Source of the DNA: Chelydra serpentina
Lineage: Eukaryota > Chordata > Testudines > Chelydridae
Assembly: GCA_037349315.1 (NCBI GenBank)
Contig: JBAIAC010000131.1
Span: forward strand, 744,001 to 808,000
Direction: 5' to 3'
Length of the DNA stretch: 64,000 nucleotides
Shown piece by piece: positions 1-34,800 of the stretch (positions are counted from its first letter, which is position 1; each line of letters begins with the position of its first letter). The position numbers and the translations under genes are program-made. The notes below the pieces were generated by a model. That model saw only the letters and a program-made list of their open reading frames with translations, was not told the DNA's origin and made no database searches.

Positions 1-250
1 AAGGGGAGAGGCAACTCTCGATTTAGTCGAGTGGAACACAGGATCTGGTCCAAGAGGTAACTGTAACAGGACCACTTGAAAATAGTGACCATAATATAAT
101 AACATTTAGCATTCCTGTGGTGGGAAGAACACATCAACAGCCCAACACTGGCATTTAATTTCAGAAAGGGGAACTATGCAAAAATGAGGGGGTTAGTTAA
201 ACAGAAATTAAAAGGTACAGTGACTAGAGTCAAATCCCTGCAAGCTGCAT
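1..250 (+). mobile_element. CR1/L3-type LINE, 5' portion of a split copy
   Basis: Broken translation resembles the end of a LINE endonuclease domain and the linker to reverse transcriptase, with an SDHN-like motif around 98-108 (AGTGACCATAAT). The sequence stops abruptly near 250 where DIRS terminal sequence begins, and the same LINE resumes near 2345 with its basic pre-RT region. I read both pieces as one LINE with a later DIRS insertion. The 5' end lies outside the window. Clade assignment rests on protein similarity only. Confidence 0.6.
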
Positions 251-480
251 GTACACTTCTTCTTCGATTGCTTGCTCATATCGATTCCAATTAGGTGTGT
301 GCGCTCCACGTGCACGATCGTCAGAGAATTTTTACCCTAGCAACACCCAGTGGGTCGGCTGTGGAGCCCCCTGGAGTGGCGCCTTCATGGCGCTGGATAT
401 ATACACCAGCCGACCAAGCGCCCCCTCAGTTCCTTCTTACTGCCCATGATGGTCGTGGGAACTGTGGAGTAGCTGTCCTC
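251..480 (+). repeat. DIRS 1 left inverted terminal repeat
   Basis: The stretch from CTCATATCGATTCC through the GCGCTGGATATATACACC block reappears reverse-complemented at about 2110-2312. The two arms share the ATCGATATGAGCAA and GTGGAGCGCACACACC motifs. A TATA-like GGATATATAC lies near 393 and could be promoter sequence. Confidence 0.75.
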
Positions 481-506
481 CACTCTCCCTAGCTTTTTAC
501 TTCCCG

Positions 507-1142
507 TTGTTAGATAGTTGTTATAGTTGTATAGTTACAGTAGTTGTTAAAAGTATAGTGATAAGTTTAGGCTTAGTTAGTGGGTTGGTCAGCCTGTTCA
601 AAGCCTATGCTAACGGGAGACACCCCTCCCCCCCCCCCCCCGACTCCTGTTTGAAGTGCCTCGGGGAGTCTCACCAGGCTGACAAGTGTAGGATCTGTAA
701 GGCGTTCAGACCTCGGACCAAAAAGGAGCGGGACTTTAGACTCAAGCAGCTCCTTATGGAGGCAGCACTTAGCCCGGACCCTCCATCGGCGTGCCAAGTT
801 CCGGCACCGGGCGCTTCGGTGCGCAGCACCCCAGCGGCAGTATCAGGTACTGCACCGCGGTTGGACTCAGAGAGGCCCGCGGCACCGGACCCCTCCGGCA
901 TCACAACCAGTACAAGTGACCCGGTGCTGTTCTCTATCTCCGAGCCAGAAGAGACAGCACAAGCCGGAGACGACTGTCCCACCTCAACAGTCACCGGCAC
1001 CCCATGTACCAGCCTTGGAGTCGTGTCCAGCACTGAAGCGACCGAGGGTGCAAGCGCTGATATCAGCACCGTTGACTCTGGCACTGAGAGAGGTGCCATT
1101 GAGTCCGGTGCGCACAGGCTCCCCGACCCGGACTGTGGTTGA
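507..1142 (+). CDS. DIRS gag-like ORF
   Basis: An open frame of about 211 codons. Its middle has a cysteine/histidine cluster (CLKCLGESHQADKCRICKAF, residues about 48-67) followed by a basic Arg/Lys-rich segment. The C-terminal half is rich in Ser, Thr, Pro and Ala. This architecture is typical of the first ORF of vertebrate DIRS elements, which probably encodes a nucleic-acid-binding Gag-like protein. The first codon of the open frame is not ATG, so the true start is unknown. A run of 15 C near 627-641 is a likely slippage point. Downstream, other frames to about 1740 encode Arg/Ser-rich stretches, suggesting that the original gag was longer and has since frameshifted. Confidence 0.5.
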   Translation: MLDSCYSCIVTVVVKSIVISLGLVSGLVSLFKAYANGRHPSPPPPDSCLKCLGESHQADKCRICKAFRPRTKKERDFRLKQLLMEAALSPDPPSACQVPAPGASVRSTPAAVSGTAPRLDSERPAAPDPSGITTSTSDPVLFSISEPEETAQAGDDCPTSTVTGTPCTSLGVVSSTEATEGASADISTVDSGTERGAIESGAHRLPDPDCG

Positions 1143-1799
1143 GGCCTGGCTTCCGTCGACGCCGGAGACGTTCGCAGTGGCGAGAGACCTCATCACCCTC
1201 ACAGAGCCGGCACCATCGCAGACTGTGGCACCGCCTCCGACTCGTGCGGTACTGTCTAGGGGCAAGCCAACCCTAATACTCCCGCCATCTTCGCACGTGG
1301 AAACACGGCACCGCTCCCAGACACGGAGCCGGTCCCAATCCCGATGCCATTCAGTCCCGACGCGACTCGCAGGCCCGATGCCGCTCCCTCTCGCGGCGTC
1401 GGTCATACTCGCGCCGTCGATCATACTCACGGCACAGATCCGGTTCACAGCACAGTTACGGACCACAGTACCGTTCAGGCTCCCGACATCACTCCCGGCA
1501 CCGATCAGAACGCTGATCTTCCCGGAGCCGATCCCGGCACCGCTCCCGCAGGCGGTCATCGCTGTGGTCCAGATCTGGATCCCAGTACCAGCCCGGTCAT
1601 CAGCACCAATCTCAAACCCGGTCCAAACCAGGGTGAGGGTGATGTGGGTCACTGGCAGGAGGAAGGCCAAGACCCGAATGAGGACCCTTCACAATGGTCC
1701 TTCTGGACCCCGTGGGTGTACCACCAAGCCCCGGGGCCTCCCACTTAGCCCACTCAGAACCCCAAGTACCAGAGCCCACCATGAATCGCCCATTCCACA

Positions 1800-1987
1800 A
1801 GGGCTCAAGCCTCATCGGTCGCTTTCCTGGCCCAGGTTCCAATACAGGAGATCTATAGAGCTGCCACTTGGTCATCGGTACATACCTTTGCCGCCCACTA
1901 TGTGATAATTCAGCAGTCCAGGGGCGATGTTGCATTTGGTTCAGAGGTCCTGCACTCCGCGGTATCTCACTCCGACCCCACCGTCTA
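1800..1987 (+). pseudogene. DIRS tyrosine recombinase, C-terminal remnant
   Basis: Translation gives a short conserved block with IYRAATWSS and HTFAAHY, matching the end of the DIRS recombinase seen more completely at 5404-6128 (ICRAATWSS, HTFTSHY). The catalytic Tyr is present in the HY motif. Only about 60 codons remain and everything upstream is deleted, so it cannot be functional. It is followed directly by the DIRS right terminal region. Confidence 0.7.
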
Positions 1988-2036
1988 GGTAAGGCTTGGG
2001 AGTCAGCTAATTGGAATCGATATGAGCAAGCATTCA

Positions 2037-2346
2037 AAGAAAAGACGGTTACTCACCTTTGTAACTGTTGTTCTTCGAGATATGTCATTCCAAACCCGCC
2101 CTTCTTCCCCTCTGTCGGAGTAGCCGGCAAGAAGGAACTGAGGGGACACTGGGTCGGCTGGTGTATATATCCAGCGCCATGAAGGCGCCACTCCAGGGGG
2201 CTCCACAGCCGACCCCCCGGGTGTTGCTAGGGTAAAAATTCTCTGACGATCGTGCACGTGGAGCGCACACACCTAATTGGAATCGATATGAGCAACACAT
2301 CTCGAAGAACAAGAGTTACAAAGATGAGTAACCGTCTTTTTTTTTC
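2037..2346. repeat. DIRS 1 right terminal region with hairpin arms
   Basis: The segment at 2037-2085 (AAAGACGGTTACTCACC, TGTTCTTCGAGATAT) is repeated in reverse complement at about 2298-2346. The right terminal region can therefore fold on itself around the 2086-2297 block. The same arrangement occurs in DIRS 2 at 6203-6473. Confidence 0.7.
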
Positions 2347-2447
2347 AAAGACACCATAATAGAGGCCTAACTTAAGTATACCCCAAATTAAAAAACACAG
2401 TCAAAGAACTAAAAAAGAGCTACCTTAACAACCATGTAAAAGAAGCA

Positions 2448-4380
2448 GTGAGAGATAAAAAGGCATCTTTTAAAAAGTGGAAGTCAAATCCTAGTGAGGT
2501 AAATAGAAAGGAGCATAAACACTACCAAAGTAAGTGTAAAAATGTAATAAGAAAAGCCAAAAAGGAGTTTGAAGAACAGCCAGCCAAAAACTCAAAAGGT
2601 AATAAAATGTTTAAGTACATCAGAAGCAGGAAGCCTACTAAACAACCAGTGGGGTCCCTGGACGATCGAGATACAAAAGAAGCACTTAAAGATGATAAAG
2701 TCATTGCAGAGAAACTAAATGAATTCTTTGCTTCAGTCTTCACGGCTGAGAACATTAGGGAGATTCCAAAACCTGAGCTATCTTTTGTAAGTAACAAATT
2801 GAAAAAGCTGCAAAGAGTTTTTGCCGCAGGTCCAGCTCCAGACTAACACAGCTACCCCTCTGATACTTCACAGATTGAAGTATCACTAGAGGAGGTTTTG
2901 GAATTAATTGATAAACTTAACAGTAACAAGTCACTAGGACCAGATGGCATTCACCCAAGAGTTCTGAAAGAACTCAAATGTGAAATGGCGGAACTGTTAA
3001 CTATGGTTTGTAACCTGTCCTTTAAATCAGCTTCTGTACCCAATGACTGGAAGATAGATAATGTAATGCCAATATTTTAAAAGGGCTCTAGAGGTGATCC
3101 TGGCAATTACAGACCGGTAAGTCTAACATCAGTACCGGGCAAATTAGTTGAAACAATAGTAAAGATTAAAATTGTCAGACATATAGATGAACATAAATTG
3201 TTGGGCAAAAGTCAACATGGTTTCTGTAAAGGGAAATCATGTCTTACTAATCTATTAGAGTTCTTTGAAGGGGTCAAAAAACATGTGGACAAGGGGGATC
3301 CAGTGGACATAAGTGTACTTAGATTTCCAGAAAGCCTTTGACAAGGTCCCTCACCAAAGGCTCTTAAATAAATTAAGTTGTCATGGGATAAGAAGGAAGG
3401 TCCTTTCATGGATTGAGAAATGGTTAAAAGACAGGGAACAAAGGGTAGGAATAAATGGTAAATTTTCAGAATTAAGAGGGGTAACTAGTGGTGTTCCCCA
3501 AGAGTCAGTCCTAGGACCAATCCTATTCAACTTATTCATAAATGATCTGGAGAAAGGGATAAACAGTGAGGTGGCAAAGTTTGCAGATGATACTAAACTG
3601 CTCAAGATAGTTAAGACCAAAGCAGACACTGAAGAACTTCAAAAAGATCTCACAAAACTAAGTGATTGGGCAACAAAATGGCAAATGAAATTTAATGTGG
3701 ATAAATGTAAAGTAATGCACATTGGAAAAAATAACCCCAACTATACATACAATATGATGGGGGCTAATTTAGCCACAACTAATCAGGAAAAAGATCTTGG
3801 AGTCATCGTGGATAGTTCTCTGAAGACGTCCACGCAGTGTGCAGCGGCAGTCAAAAAAGCAAACAGGATGATAGAAATCATTAAAAAAGGGATAGAGAAT
3901 AAGACGGAGAATATCTTATTGCCCTTATATAAATCCATGGTACGCCCACATCTTGAATACTGCATACAGATGTGTGGTCTCATCTCAAAAAAGATATACT
4001 GGCATTAGAAAAAGTTTAGAGAAGGGCAACTAAAATGATTAGGGGTTTGGAACGGGTCCCATATGAGGAGAGAGAGATTAAAGAGGCTAGGACTTTTCAG
4101 CTTGGAAAAGAGGAGACTAAGGGGGGATATGATAGAGGTATATAAAATTATGAGTGGTGTGGTGAAAGTGCACGAGGAAAAGTTATTTACTTGTTCCCAT
4201 AATATACGAACTAGGGGCCACTAAATGAAATTAACGGGCAGCAGGTTTAAAACAAATAAAAGGAAGTTCTTCTTCACACAGCGCACAGTCAACCTGTGGA
4301 ACTCCTTGCCTGAGGAGGTTGTGAAGGCTAGGACTATAACAGGGTTTAAAAGAGAACTGAATAAATTCATGTAGGTTAAG
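2448..4380 (+). pseudogene. LINE ORF2 remnant (reverse transcriptase)
   Basis: Three successive open segments (2448-2846, 2898-3080, 3313-4008) together read as one non-LTR reverse transcriptase. Visible motifs are [62 protein letters not shown], the catalytic FADDTKL (near 3580) and RPHLEYC. A stop at about 3077 and shifts around 3300 and 4005 break the frame. The C-terminal region (NLWNSLPEEV-like) follows to about 4370 in shifting frames. The enzyme once copied LINE RNA at the target site; this copy is dead. Confidence 0.8.
2806..2868 (-). repeat. Short insert resembling the AGGGGTAGCC...GTTAGTCT repeat inside the LINE
   Basis: The string CCAGACTAACACAGCTACCCCTCTGATAC is the reverse complement of the head of the repeat at 23049-23178. 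It interrupts the LINE frame between two conserved protein blocks, so it is probably a severely truncated insertion. Its boundaries are approximate. Confidence 0.45.
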
Positions 4381-4737
4381 TCCATTAATGGCTATTAGCC
4401 AGGATGGGTAAGGAATGGTGTCCCTAGCCTCTGTTTGTCAGAGGGGGGTGATGGATGGCAGGAGAGAGATTACCTGTTAGGATCACTCTCTCTGGGGCAC
4501 CTGGCATTGGCCACTGTCAATAGACAGGATACTGGGCTCAATGGACCTTTGGTCTGACCCAGTACAGCCATTCTTATGTTCTTATTGGTACGGGACTCTC
4601 ATGAGCCTGGCAGTCGCCCCGCTGTGGCTGTTGTCAACCCGCCCGGACCTGCTCTCCCAGGACCAAGGTCGCCTCCCCCACCCCAACCTAGCGGCTGCTC
4701 AATGGTTAGGCCGGGAGGAGAGGACTTGCTCAGAAGG

Positions 4738-6128
4738 GGTTCAGCGCGTCCTCCTGGAGAGCAGGCGGCCCTCCATGCATCAGGCCTACTTGGCAAAATG
4801 GTCTCGGTTTTCCCGGTGAGCCTGCGGCTGCTCCAATGCAGCTTATACTAGACTACCTCCTTCATCTTAGAGCCCAGGGCCTAGCGCCCTCATCCATCAA
4901 GGTGCACTTGGCAACCATATCGGCCTTCCACCCGCCAGTACAGGGTCACACTATATTCTCTCATGCCATGACTGGCCGATTCCTTAAGGCGGGGGTGGCC
5001 AGCCTGTGGCTGCAGAGCCACATGCGGCTCTTCAGAAGTTAATATGCGGCTCCTTGCATAGGCACCGACTCTGGGGCTGGAGCTACAGGCGCCAACTTCC
5101 CAATGTGCCGGGAGGTGCTCAGTGCTCAACCCCTGGCTCTGCCACAGGCCCTGCCCCCACTCCACCCCTTCCCATGCCCTCCCCTGAGCCTGCCATACCC
5201 TCGCTCCTCCCCCTCCCGCCTGGAGCCTCATGCATGCCATGAAACAGCTGATCAGGAGGTGCTGATAAGCAGGGCTGCCAGTGAGCAGGAGGTGCTGGGA
5301 GTGGGGCGGGGGAGCTGATGCGGGGCTGCTGATGTATTACTGTGGCTCTTTGGCAATGTACATTGGTAAATTCTGGCTCCTTCTCAGGCTCAGGTTGGCC
5401 TGTAAGGGTTTGGATCGCCTCTTCCCATATGTTAGGCCCCCAGTCCCGCAGTGGGACCTGAACTTGGTGCTGACCAGGTTAGCTGGACCTCCATTTGAAC
5501 CTCTAGCTACATGCTCCTGGTCACACCTCTCGTGGAAGGTAGCCTTCCTGGTGGCGATCACATCTGCTGAGAGGGTCTCGGAGCTCCAGGCCCTGAACTC
5601 CGAACCCCCGTACGCGGTGTTCCATAAAGATACGGTCCAGCTCCGACCACATCCTTCATTCCTCCCTAAGGTGGTCTCCACCTACCACATAGGCCAAGAC
5701 ATTTTCCTGACGGTGCTCTGTCCCAAACCCCATGCGTCCAGTGAGGAGTGTCGCCTCCACGTGCTGGATGTGAGACGGGCCCTTGGAACGTATGAAACCA
5801 TTCAGGAAGTGCTCGCAACAGTTCATTGCCTTGACCGAACGCATGAGAGGCTGGCGGTCTCTACTCAGCGGCTCTCCAACTCGATCACCTCGTGTATCCA
5901 TACTTGTTACAACCTGGTGGGAGTTTCCCCGCCGCCAATTATGAGGGCACACTCGACTAGGGCGCAAGCCTCGTCGGCTGCCTTTCTGGCCCACAACCCT
6001 ATACAGGACATCTGTAGGGCTGCCACATGGTCATCAGTTCACACTTTCACCTCGCATTATGCGATCATCTCCCAAACCAGGGAGGACACCAGGTTCGGCA
6101 GTGCAGTATTCTGTCCCGAGTGTCTGTG
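4738..6128 (+). pseudogene. DIRS tyrosine recombinase, interrupted
   Basis: The N-terminal SAM-like domain is readable at 4738-4989 in shifting frames (LAKWSRFSR, then DYLLHLRAQGLAPSSIKVHL). The catalytic domain is open from about 5404 to 6128. Catalytic positions are visible: Arg in SAERVSEL (codon 5572), His-x-x-Arg in AHSTRA (codons 5950 and 5959), and the nucleophile Tyr in TSHYAI (codon 6058). The family integrates circular or linear DIRS cDNA. The frame is broken by a stop and frameshift near 4850 and by the 4990-5399 insert, so the protein cannot be made as one piece. The catalytic half shows no stop until the natural end. Confidence 0.8.
4990..5399 (+). mobile_element. hAT-like non-autonomous element in DIRS 2
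   Basis: Begins GGGGTGGCCAGCCTGTGGCT and ends CTCAGGCTCAGGTTGGCC, imperfect inverted ends. The flanks CCTTAAGG and CTGTAAGG resemble a worn 8 bp target duplication. The DIRS recombinase reading resumes immediately after it. A 3'-truncated relative lies at 53441-53667. Confidence 0.6.
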
Positions 6129-6202
6129 AACTCCTACCCACCTCCAACAGATATAGCTTGAAATCACCTATTGTGGAATGCACATGAGCAATCACTCGAA
6201 GA

Positions 6203-6473
6203 AGAAAAGACAGTTACCTTTCCGTAACTGGTGTTCTTCGAGATGTTGCTCATGTCCATTCCACATCCTGCCCTCCTTCCCCTCTGTCGGAGTTGTCTGG
6301 CAAGAAGGAACTGAGGGTGGGGGGAGCGCACAGCTAGGGGCGCTCCCCTACAGGTACCGCTAAGGGAAAAACTTCTGGCACCGGTGCATGTGGCGAGCAC
6401 GCAAACCTGTTGTGGAATGGACATGAGCAACACATCTCAAAGAACACCAATTACAGAAAGGTAACTGTCTTTT
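6203..6473. repeat. DIRS 2 terminal hairpin region
   Basis: GACAGTTACCTTTCCGTAAC followed by GTTCTTCGAGATG at 6210-6246 reappears reverse-complemented at about 6433-6473. The sequence between contains a CACATGAGCAA/TTGCTCATG pair. The layout matches DIRS 1 although the sequence is diverged. Confidence 0.65.
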
Positions 6474-6475
6474 TG

Positions 6476-6835
6476 GAGGGAAGGGGAAGCTTGTGTATAT
6501 TTGTGCCCCTTCTTACATTTACACAATTTTACTTCACCTGTACCAATCTTTCTCCCATCTAGTGAGTTTTCTTCCTAATCTCCCTCTTCCAAGGACCTTG
6601 CTTCCTTCTCTTCTCTCCTCTCCCGCTGCCTCATCCACCTCCCTTGCTGTCTCCAGACCCCATGCACCTGCCTCCCAACCAGTCCTTGCCTCCTTTCCTT
6701 TCCTCAGTGCTTCTACCTCCTGACTGCTCTCCCACCCTCAATACCCTGTAGTTCTCCCATCTCTAGGGTATAAATGAGGTCAGATGCTTATCGGAGGTGC
6801 ACAGAATACAGCTGGTAACCAGGACCTATGGGGCT
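6476..6835. other. No gene or clear repeat seen
   Basis: Pyrimidine-rich intronic DNA between a DIRS end and a CR1 fragment. Short open frames here have no recognisable similarity. Confidence 0.5.
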
Positions 6836-7394
6836 GAATCATAGAATCTCAGGGTTGGAAGGCTGGTCATCTAGTCCAACCCCCTGCTCAAAGCAGGACC
6901 AACCCCAACTAGATCATCCCAGCCAGGGCTTTGTCAAGCCTGACCTTAAAAACCTCTAAGGAAGGAGATTCCACCACCTCCCTAGGTAACCCATTCCAGT
7001 GCTTCACCACCCTACTAGTGAAAAAGTTTTTCCTAATATCCAACCTAAACCTCCCCATCTGCAACTTGAGACCATTACTCCTTGTTCTGTCGTCTTCTAC
7101 CACTGAGAACAGTCTAGATCCATCCTCTTTGGAACCCCCTTTTAGGTAGTTGAAAGCAGCTGTCAAATCCCCCCTCATTCTTCTCTTCTGCAGGCTAAAC
7201 AATCCCAGTTCCCTCAGCCTCTCCTCATAAGTCATGTGCTCCAGCCCCCTAATCATTTTTGTTGCCCTCCGTTGGACTCTTTCCAATTTATCCACATCCT
7301 TTTTGTAGTGTGGGGCCCTAAACTGGACACAGTACTCCAAATGAGGCCTCATCAGTGCCGAATAGAGGGAAAAATCACGTCCCTCGATCTGCTG
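6836..7394 (-). mobile_element. CR1 LINE, 5'-truncated 3' fragment
   Basis: On the minus strand this encodes the last 147 residues of CR1 ORF2 ([40 protein letters not shown]) plus the short 3' UTR and AGATTCTATGATT tail. It is colinear with the young copies at 11100 and 48549. Its ORF is open to the natural stop. The 5' truncation is typical of target-primed reverse transcription. Confidence 0.85.
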
Positions 7395-7772
7395 GATTCT
7401 TAAAGCTAGTAGTACTTAGGTACCCAAACAAGAGCCCTGCCTTGGCTTCAGTGGGAGCAGGATTGGGTTCTTACACAATATAAATGATTTTCACCTTTGT
7501 GGCCAATATTTGGGGCACCTCTCTGCTGCTGTTACTCTGCGATATCAGCAAATGCACGTGCTCTGTGGGCTCGGTGTTTCTGGTAATTGCAGCTCTAGCT
7601 GAAGAGCTCCAAATTCATGGCCCTTGTATACTCCACGCGACACTAGCAGATGCTGTGTACCCATGCTGTGAGCCTATGAAGACGGGAGGCATCAGGGACT
7701 CCTGCTCTCATCCGAAATCTCCCCAAGCTCTGCCGCCCACACTCCTCTCTTGGCTCTGCTCTTTCTCTCCAG

Positions 7773-31724
<23,952 letters not shown>

Positions 31725-31840
31725 ACCCCACACGGCTGCTGCAGCACGCTCTGTCTGTCTCTTGCTCACTTCCTGTCTCCGTCCTTAACTACAGACCTTA
31801 TTGTAAACTAAACGCCCGTGCCTGGAGTCCTTGTTCATCG
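31725..31840 (+). promoter_or_regulatory. OGDH: Possible short OGDH 3' UTR with variant poly(A) signal
   Basis: No AATAAA occurs close to the stop, but ACTAAA, a rare variant hexamer, lies at 31807-31812 and is followed by the TG-rich CCTGGAGTCCTTGTTC. Canonical AATAAA hexamers occur at 34205-34210 and 34507-34512 and could serve longer transcripts. RNA ends would be needed to choose between them. Confidence 0.35.
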
Positions 31841-34800
31841 CTCCGGCTTGTTGCCTTTCACTGAACTCCCGCTGTAGGAGGCTTGGGTTTTAACTCACGC
31901 CCTCCCCCACCCTTGCTCTGTCCTTGAGCGGCTGCAGTCTCTGTGCCCTTGGGAGCTGGCCAACTCCACCCCAACACTGCCCCAGAAGCCCCCAGCACCA
32001 GCCAGCTCAGAAGGCCCTGCGATCAGCCTTTGCTAGCTTCTGTCCTTAGCCCACCCTCTCCCTGCAGGGCTGCTACGCTGCCTTGTATCTGGCTCAGGGG
32101 AGCGGCTGGGGTTGGCAGAGCCAGGAGGAGGTACATTGCAGGCACACCTCTCCCTGACAAAGGAAAGCTGCCAGCAACAGGGGTGCAGTTAGGCTCTCCA
32201 TAAGGAGGAGAACGTTCCTTTTTCTTTCTGCCTGTGGCGGTTACTCCCCAAAGACCAGCGCCTCTGTGGCCAACGCCCTCAATTGGGTCGTAGCCTCGGG
32301 CCCCTGGCACTGCAGCCCGCTCAGACAGATTAAGATTTAGTGGGGCCCTGGGCACAAAGAACCTTTGGATCCCTCACACTTGCTCCCTGGCCTGTCCCAA
32401 AGCCAGAGCTGGGCGGCGGTAAGAGCTGCCCAGGGAGTCCTGGCTGCTGTGGGCAGCATGCCCCAGGGGGCAGGGACAGGCCAGGGGGCGGGGCCAGGAC
32501 TTGGCTCCCCAAGAGCTGCCCAGGGAGCCTAGGCTGCCGTACCACAGCCTAGGGTGAGCATACATCCCATTTTGGCTGGGACAGTCCCCTTTTTAAGCCT
32601 TGAGCAAATCCTGACAAATGCCCAGTTTTGCCAAAAAGGGCCTTGGGGGTGGGGGGCGGGTGAGCGGCATGGTTTGGGTAGAGACCCCTGGGCATGGTTT
32701 CATGGGCCTGTGTGTTAATCTGCCACTGAGCCCACTCCCGCCCATGTAACCCCAGATCCCTGCCACCTTGCTAACAAACCGCAGGGCTGGGCACATCCCT
32801 CAAGCCCCCCCCTGCATGTCCACCCCGCAGCTGCTGTGAAAGGAACCAGGTGTTGGGTTTTCAGAGCCCCATGCACTGGGTAACTGTGCCTTAGCTGAAT
32901 CACAGGCACTCGGCTGAGCTCGGCAGGGCCATCTCTAGTGCAGGGACAGGGAAACACTAGACAGGGATGTTGGCATGCTCTCTACTGTGCTCCGCTGAAG
33001 CGGTAGCCCGGGGCTAGTGGCACAGCGCTTCTGAGAAGGGCTGGCAGATTCCTCATGGCACTCCCTACTAAGGCCCATCTCTCCCCAGGAGGAAGGGGCC
33101 ACTTGACTTTAAACGGCTTCCCTACCACCAACCATTAATCTCCAGGGTTGCATGGAGTCTGGAGCTGTTTCTAAACACTGCAGCAAGGCTGCAGAGCCAG
33201 TGTTGGCCCAACATGGACCTCTTCAGAGCTCTGCTTACAGCATAGGAGAGTCGTTCGAATCTCTCCTTTCTGCCCCCACGCTCCTCTCCGCACCCCCAAT
33301 GAGCAGTCCTAGCCCCATACCCACTCCCAGCAGCTGGCCCCAGGCTGTAGTCTTGGGCCTGCTGCCCTCTCTGCTGAAGCCCCTCATCCCCTGTATGGGC
33401 AGACCCTGAGCATGACAGCTTCAACCCCAGCTGGGGCAGCGCAAGCCCATAGCTTAGCCCCACTGCGGCTCAGTGCAGCACTCTGAATCTCCTTGAACAG
33501 CTGACCTCTGCCAAACCTGCTGGGGTAGGGAACACCCTAACCAAGGGCCCTTCCTCTGCTGCTCAGCCCACGAGGCTCTGAGTCATTTCCACGAGATGCA
33601 CCCTGCTCCCAGCTGCTATGGGTGATACACCAGCACCCCTCTGTCCTCCGTGTGAGCAGAGCTGCTGGCTGAGTGCCTTCCCCTCCAAGCCCCTCTCTGA
33701 GGAGCCCATTCACTCTCCTCCCAGCACTGCCAGCTGTGCTGCTTGCGCGGGGCATACACCCCGTGATGCTTTCACTCAGCTCTCTGAGCCCAGCTCAAGG
33801 ATGCCAGACCTGATTAGCGGGACAGTGCTCTTGAGACTCATCCCCTGGAAGCCCAGCCCTGGGGAACCATCCCTTCCTGGGCCGTCCAGCACCCATGGCT
33901 GCCCCCTTGTCAGGTCTCTCCCCTGAGCTCTTCAGACTGCTCTGTGCATGCTGCTCACTTGTCCCTGTGTTGAACACCCCCCTTCCCCTCCTGGATCACA
34001 GCAGCTTTTCCCTCATTTCCACAGGAGCCCCACTGCTTTGCCTTCTGCCTCAGCCTCCCGCCCCAGCTCTGCCAGCAGCAGGTGCTGCCCTCTGTCGTCC
34101 GTCCCCGCCCCTCCCCACACACACACACACACACTCCCCAGAGCGCCACATCACATTGTGTGTGTGCTTGCTGCTGGCCACTGGGATCCTGGCTGGAGCT
34201 TGGTAATAAAAACGTATAGCTAGGGGGATGGGCACAGCCTCCTCCCAGCGCCATGTGCCCAGGGCCCAGGCTAAAGGGCCCGTTCTGGCTTCTTGCTCAT
34301 GTGGCACTGAAACATTCAACGTCTCTTAAGAGTGAAGGCTGCTCTGATCTCACTGGGCCAAAGCCAGGCAGGGTAGAGCGATGCAAGTCATGTTGCCCCT
34401 GGGCATTGCTTTGCCACCTCCCTCCCCCACACACTCTCAGACTGACTGACGTATTTTGGTTTTAATGAAAAAAGAGCTAAGCCCTGAGCTCGTCTCTGGT
34501 TTCCCCAATAAAAGCTGAGGCTCCACCTCTCATTCCTCATGGTGCCCATTGCTGGGCCCTTCACCCATCTGGGCCTCATCAAATGGCCCAGCTGCAGCCA
34601 TGGGTCAGGCTTGTGCACTTCTGGCTCATCCTCTGGCTCCAGGCATGTACAGTGCCCGAGGATGTGTGGCCCCTGCTTGCCCGGATCCTGCCTCTGCCTT
34701 CGCCCTGGGGGCAACTCAGGTCCTGCACTCCTTGCTCCCAGCTTACACAGTCTAGCCTCCCTGGGAGGTCCCAGCTTGGCTAATACCCCCCTCGGCCCAG

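Larger units (their letters stand above)
251..2344 (+). mobile_element. DIRS-like retrotransposon 1, internally deleted
   Basis: The element is bounded by about 230 bp inverted terminal sequences (251-480 against 2085-2344). It carries a gag-like ORF at 507-1142 and, near its end, the last part of a DIRS tyrosine recombinase (1800-1987). Reverse transcriptase, RNase H and most of the recombinase are missing, so it is an internal-deletion derivative. It sits cleanly inside a LINE (1-250 and 2345-4585) with no obvious target duplication. DIRS elements integrate by a tyrosine recombinase and typically leave none. Boundaries are good to a few bases. Confidence 0.75.
2345..4585 (+). mobile_element. 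CR1/L3-type LINE, 3' portion with 3' end
   Basis: Continuation of the LINE interrupted at 250. It contains the pre-RT, RT and C-terminal domains, a 3' UTR with GGCATTGGCCACTGTC and TACTGGGCTCAATGGAC motifs, and a short TTATGTTCTTA 3' tail. A related 3' end occurs at 60465-60795. This family differs from the young CR1 at 11100 and 48549, which ends in ATTCTATG repeats. Confidence 0.75.
4586..6475 (+). mobile_element. DIRS-like retrotransposon 2, 3' half
   Basis: A fragment starting in the distal RNase H region, running through a tyrosine recombinase and ending in a terminal hairpin region (6203-6473). A hAT-like element sits within the recombinase (4990-5399). The fragment begins exactly after the 3' tail of the LINE at 4585, so the LINE may have inserted into this DIRS, whose 5' half would then lie before the window. 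Confidence 0.7.

Noticed and set aside
916..1905. 329-codon ORF overlapping the DIRS gag
   Set aside because: Composition is driven by Arg/Ser- and Pro-rich repeats of the decayed gag in another frame; no independent similarity.
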